Below are positions 61,416-64,000 of a stretch of 64,000 bases of DNA, piece by piece. The notes under the pieces are model-generated. The model was not told where the DNA came from, ran no database searches, and saw only the letters and a program-made list of their open reading frames with translations. The stretch's first letter is position 1. The number at the start of each line of letters is the position of its first letter. This DNA is from Streptomyces shenzhenensis (GTDB taxonomy: Bacteria; Actinomycetota; Actinomycetes; Streptomycetales; Streptomycetaceae), in NCBI RefSeq assembly GCF_003688995.1, contig NZ_PENI01000023.1, positions 94,784-158,783 of the forward strand, in the 5' to 3' direction. A program made the translations under genes and the position numbers.

Positions 61416-62210
61416 GTGACTCAATCGGTCATCATGGAGGGCCTGTCGGTGTGGTCACCGGACCACGGGCTGACACCTGCCGAGGCCTCCGAGGGGCGCC
61501 TGCTCGTTGCGGACTCCTGGCTGGTGCGGGACGGCCGGGTGCGCGGCCTCGACCGGCACCAGGAACGGTTCCTGCGCTCCTGCGGCGAGGTCGGCGGACC
61601 ACGGCTGCACCAGCTGCTGAAGTTCTGGAGTCACATGACGGATGCGCTGCCGCGCACCGGAGAGTGGTTCCCACGGGTGGAACTGGCCCCCGGCTCCAAG
61701 GAGTTGCGGCTCCTGATGCGGCAGGCGCCACCACTCGGCACCGGTGTGCGCGTCTGGGCCACCGGTCAGTCGGACCCGCGGATCGTCCCCCGCCGCAAGG
61801 GCCCGGACCTGGATACTCTCTCCACTCTCCGCGGGCGTGCCTCGCAGGAGGGCGCGGAGGAAACGGTGCTCGTCACACCTTCCGGCGTCGTACTGGAGGC
61901 GGCCACCGCGAGCGTACTGTGGTGGGAGGACGACATCCTCTGCCTGCCCTCACCGCAACTGCCCGTCCTGCCCGGAGTGACCCTCGGCCTCATCCAGGAA
62001 CGGGCTCTGCACGTCGGCATCCGCGTCGCCCACCGCGAGCGCACCGTGACCGAACTTGACGGTCGCGAAGTGTGGTTGGTGAACTCGCTGCACGGCATCC
62101 GGCCGGTGACGGCATGGATGGGCGGCCTCCTCCGGGCCGCGCCGGCGGAACGCGCCCCGGAATGGCGGACATGGCTGGAGGACATCATGCAGCCACTGCC
62201 GGAGAAATAG
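61416..62210 (+). CDS. Class IV aminotransferase-fold protein (aminodeoxychorismate lyase-like)
   Basis: 264 residues from GTG 61416 (AGGAG upstream). VADSWLVRDGRVRGLDRHQERF opens the fold; the likely PLP Lys is in RRKGPDLDTL (~130), with TPSGVVLEAATASVLWW and LPGVTLGLIQERA. With PabAB it would complete chorismate to 4-aminobenzoate plus pyruvate. It closes the operon before a strong terminator. Confidence 0.82.
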   Translation: MTQSVIMEGLSVWSPDHGLTPAEASEGRLLVADSWLVRDGRVRGLDRHQERFLRSCGEVGGPRLHQLLKFWSHMTDALPRTGEWFPRVELAPGSKELRLLMRQAPPLGTGVRVWATGQSDPRIVPRRKGPDLDTLSTLRGRASQEGAEETVLVTPSGVVLEAATASVLWWEDDILCLPSPQLPVLPGVTLGLIQERALHVGIRVAHRERTVTELDGREVWLVNSLHGIRPVTAWMGGLLRAAPAERAPEWRTWLEDIMQPLPEK

Positions 62211-62232
62211 CGGACCAAGAACAGCGAAAAGA

Positions 62233-62269
62233 AATGCGGGCACCGGCCGAACTGGCCGATGCCCGCATT
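62233..62269. terminator. Bidirectional terminator
   Basis: 16-base stem with one mismatch (62233-62248 with 62254-62269) and a 5-base loop between converging genes. Confidence 0.75.
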
Positions 62270-62276
62270 CCGCACG

Positions 62277-62762
62277 CTATTTCTTGACCGGCTGATAACC
62301 CCCCGGCACCATCCGCGTCGCGATCGCGATCCGGTTGTACGCGTTGATCACGGTCGCCGCCCAGATCAGCGCCGCGACCTGCTCCTCCGAGAACACCTCC
62401 GCGGCCTCGGCGTAGACCGCGTCGGGCACGTGCCCGTCGTGCACCAGGGTCACGGCCTCCGCCAACGCCAGTGCGGCACGCTCGCGTTCAGTGAAGAAGG
62501 GGGTCTCCCGCCAGGCGTTCAGCGCGTAGAGACGCTGCTCGGTCTCGCCCGCGGCGCGCGCGTCCTTGGTGTGCATGTCGAGGCAGAAGGCGCAGCCGTT
62601 GAGCTGCGAGGCGCGGATCCTGATCAGTTCCAGGATTTCCGGTTGAAGCTTGGCGTCCTGCGCCGCGGACACGGCCGCTGCGTGCAGGGATCCCATCGCT
62701 GCGGATACGTCGGGGGTGGTCTTCTTCAGGGCCACACGGGATATGGCGGGGTTATTGCTCAT
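62277..62762 (-). CDS. Carboxymuconolactone decarboxylase/AhpD-fold protein
   Basis: 161 residues: LELIRIRASQLNGCAFCLDMHTKDARAAGE contains the redox CxxC with the following His (AhpD motif). Peroxidase-related, all-helical. ATG 62762. It converges with the aminotransferase-fold gene. Probably alkylhydroperoxide defence; no operon partner. Confidence 0.9.
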   Translation of the reverse strand: MSNNPAISRVALKKTTPDVSAAMGSLHAAAVSAAQDAKLQPEILELIRIRASQLNGCAFCLDMHTKDARAAGETEQRLYALNAWRETPFFTERERAALALAEAVTLVHDGHVPDAVYAEAAEVFSEEQVAALIWAATVINAYNRIAIATRMVPGGYQPVKK

Positions 62763-62835
62763 AAGGCGACTCTATCCGTGCCAAGGTATTCATGGGTAAG
62801 GAACGATGTAATTGCGGGCGCATAATTCACCGCGG

Positions 62836-62985
62836 TCAGGCATTCGGAGACCGGGCTCCTGAGATCGGGCTCGCCAGGATCATGCTGTCCGCAGGCTCTG
62901 GGTGCCAGTCGGTGACTACCTGGACGCCGGGGTCGATCAGATCGAGTCCCGTGAAGAACCGGGCTGTGAATGGGTGGGGTGGTGT
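62836..62985 (-). pseudogene. C-terminal scar of a SAM-dependent methyltransferase (DUF574)
   Basis: The minus strand encodes RFFTGLDLIDPGVQVVTDWHPEP... ending at TGA (62836-62838), the usual tail of Streptomyces DUF574 methyltransferases. The rest of the gene is absent. The remainder of 62986-63192 shows nothing I recognise. Confidence 0.6.
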
Positions 62986-63192
62986 CAGCGGGTTGGGTGT
63001 CACCCTGGCCTGATACGGGGAACAGCGCGCTGAGCTGTCCTTTCGTTCCCTGGTACCCGCGGGTTGCGGCTGTCATGGAGTGACTAAAAGGCTGTCACGT
63101 GCTGCGGATTCCGTGTAGCACAGCTGGTGGGTGCTGACGTGTAGATACCCATTCCTGTGCACGGTGGGGGGCGCCCGAGTGTGCTGGTGGGC

Positions 63193-63756
63193 ATGACTGC
63201 TCAGCCATCGTTGTCGGTGTCTCCCCGTCCGAGGGAACGTTCGGATGTGGGTCGCCCTGCCGCCCAGGCCATGCCCCTCGCGTCGCCTTCGCAGGACAAG
63301 GGGCTGGTACGGCAGGTGTTGGTACGCCGGCTTCTCGCGCTGGACGAGACCGGCACGCTGGAATCGGTACACGTCAGGATCGCGGCCGAGACGGTCGGAG
63401 TGTCCGTACGCACAGCCTGGCGTTGGCTCGCGAGGGCTCGTCAGGGCCAGACCCAGCCGGCCTACCGGCGTGGAGGGTTCCTGCTGGACGACACGCTGTG
63501 GCCCGACTCGAAGAGCTGGACGGGAACGTCTCCGAGTTGCACCGGCAGTTGTCCCAAGCAGGTGACGACTCCGTCCTGCCCGTCCCGCTGCCTTCGCTGG
63601 CGACCATGCACCGGGCGGTACGCGAGCAACGCCGGGCGGGCCGGGTCTTCCAGAGCACGCGCCCCGGGAAACGGCATGTGGATCCCGACCGCTATGACCG
63701 GGCCCTGGCCGAGCTGGCTCTGCCAGGAACTGTCGATGAGACTGGTCAGGCCCCGC
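63193..63756 (+). pseudogene. Mu/TniA-type transposase N-terminal fragment, frameshifted and interrupted
   Basis: ATG 63193 starts a frame with an HTH (VRIAAETVGVSVRTAWRWLARARQG). At about 63500 a missing base shifts coding to another frame (RLEELDGNVSELHRQL... PSLATMHRAVREQRRAGRVF). It stops where the IS3-type element begins at about 63757. The catalytic core is not present in the window. Confidence 0.7.
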
Positions 63757-63778
63757 CTGAACTGGCTTGCCCTGTGGG
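63757..63778. repeat. Left end of IS3-type element, 22-base repeat
   Basis: The same 22 bases as 34743-34764 (begins CTGAACTGGCTTGCC). Here it lies between the broken transposase and an IS3 orfA, so it is probably the terminal repeat; CCCCGCC/GGGGCGG flank it as an inverted pair. Confidence 0.6.
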
Positions 63779-63799
63779 GCGGGTGGGAAGGATGTCGCT

Positions 63800-64000
63800 G
63801 TGCCCAAGCCTTATCCGGAGGAGTTCCGCGAGGATGTCGTACGGGTCGCAAGGAACCGCGGCCCGGGCGTGATGGTGGAGCAGGTGGCCGCCGACTTCGG
63901 AGTGCACGCGATGACGCTGTGGAAATGGATGCGTCGCGCGGACATCGACGACGGGGTGAAACCCGGAACGACCAGCCAGGAGAGCGCGGAACTCCGGGAA
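63800..64000 (+). CDS. IS3-family transposase OrfA, cut by window end
   Basis: GTG 63800 (GGAAGGA upstream) opens PKPYPEEFREDVVRVARNR, with HTH VEQVAADFGVHAMTLWKWMRRA. This is the OrfA of IS3/IS2-like elements; OrfB should follow beyond the window. Confidence 0.85.
   Translation, partial: MPKPYPEEFREDVVRVARNRGPGVMVEQVAADFGVHAMTLWKWMRRADIDDGVKPGTTSQESAELRE

Noticed and set aside
1..64000. CRISPR arrays, tRNA or rRNA genes, replication origin
   Set aside because: No regular direct-repeat/spacer pattern, cloverleaf-like block or rRNA-like sequence was noticed by eye; a covariance-model scan was not possible.

Overview
The window is very GC-rich actinobacterial DNA. Its gene content points to a Streptomyces chromosome, probably an accessory or arm-like region: GTG starts and ATGA/GTGA stop-start overlaps, Tat-type secreted glycosidases, a mycothiol-type maleylpyruvate isomerase, many TetR, IclR and GntR regulators, and many insertion-sequence scars. 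No rRNA, tRNA or CRISPR array was seen.

Positions 1-13.8 kb hold a sugar-acid and polysaccharide module. A minus-strand operon (amidohydrolase/lactonase, aldo-keto reductase, 2-hydroxyacid dehydrogenase, enolase-superfamily dehydratase, fumarylacetoacetase-like hydrolase) has most of the parts of a non-phosphorylating L-fucose-type pathway. Beside it lie an IclR regulator, a GH28 polygalacturonase-like protein, an unusual HTH-GntR/FCD fusion regulator, a parallel beta-helix (GH141-like) secreted protein and a GH95 alpha-fucosidase-type enzyme. Secreted enzymes would release deoxysugars from a pectin-like glycan and the operon would oxidise them.

Positions 14-30 kb hold aromatic catabolism. 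A gentisate operon (FAD hydroxylase, class II aldolase family protein, gentisate dioxygenase, fumarylpyruvate hydrolase, maleylpyruvate isomerase) is preceded by a ferredoxin reductase, a ferredoxin and a cytosolic TAXI-type solute-binding-fold protein. A second, paralogous module (IclR, TAXI-like protein, DUF4242-like protein) lies beside a pair of 3-hydroxyanthranilate-dioxygenase-like cupins. One operator-like motif recurs upstream of the transcription units of both modules, suggesting one regulon. The area is littered with broken genes (MFS, TetR, SDR, monooxygenase).

Positions 30-37.9 kb are a recombination-rich stretch. It has a short peptide followed by an attenuator-like hairpin ahead of a frameshifted MFS gene, fossils of IS701, IS256 and IS5 elements, one IS701-family copy with inverted ends and a CTAG target duplication, and LysR/SnoaL and ArsR/DJ-1 divergent pairs.

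Positions 37.9-45.4 kb encode two YbtP/YbtQ-like ABC half transporters, a TetR regulator and an ECF-type transporter (S, fused A-A', T). Matching TetR-type operators precede both transport units, and no siderophore synthesis genes are present, so a xenosiderophore or metal-chelate importer is the best reading. Positions 45.4-55.2 kb carry divergent redox-enzyme/regulator pairs (MDR/TetR, hydrolase/CGNR, XRE/AKR, epimerase/TetR, two SDRs) that look horizontally acquired.

At about 55.2 kb a truncated SDR abuts a 5'-truncated aminodeoxychorismate synthase that leads a tight operon (two AMP-forming ligases, FAD hydroxylase, class IV aminotransferase/lyase), probably a small 4-aminobenzoate-derived pathway. 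The window ends with an AhpD-like protein, a methyltransferase fragment, a broken Mu/TniA-type transposase and the start of an IS3-family element.
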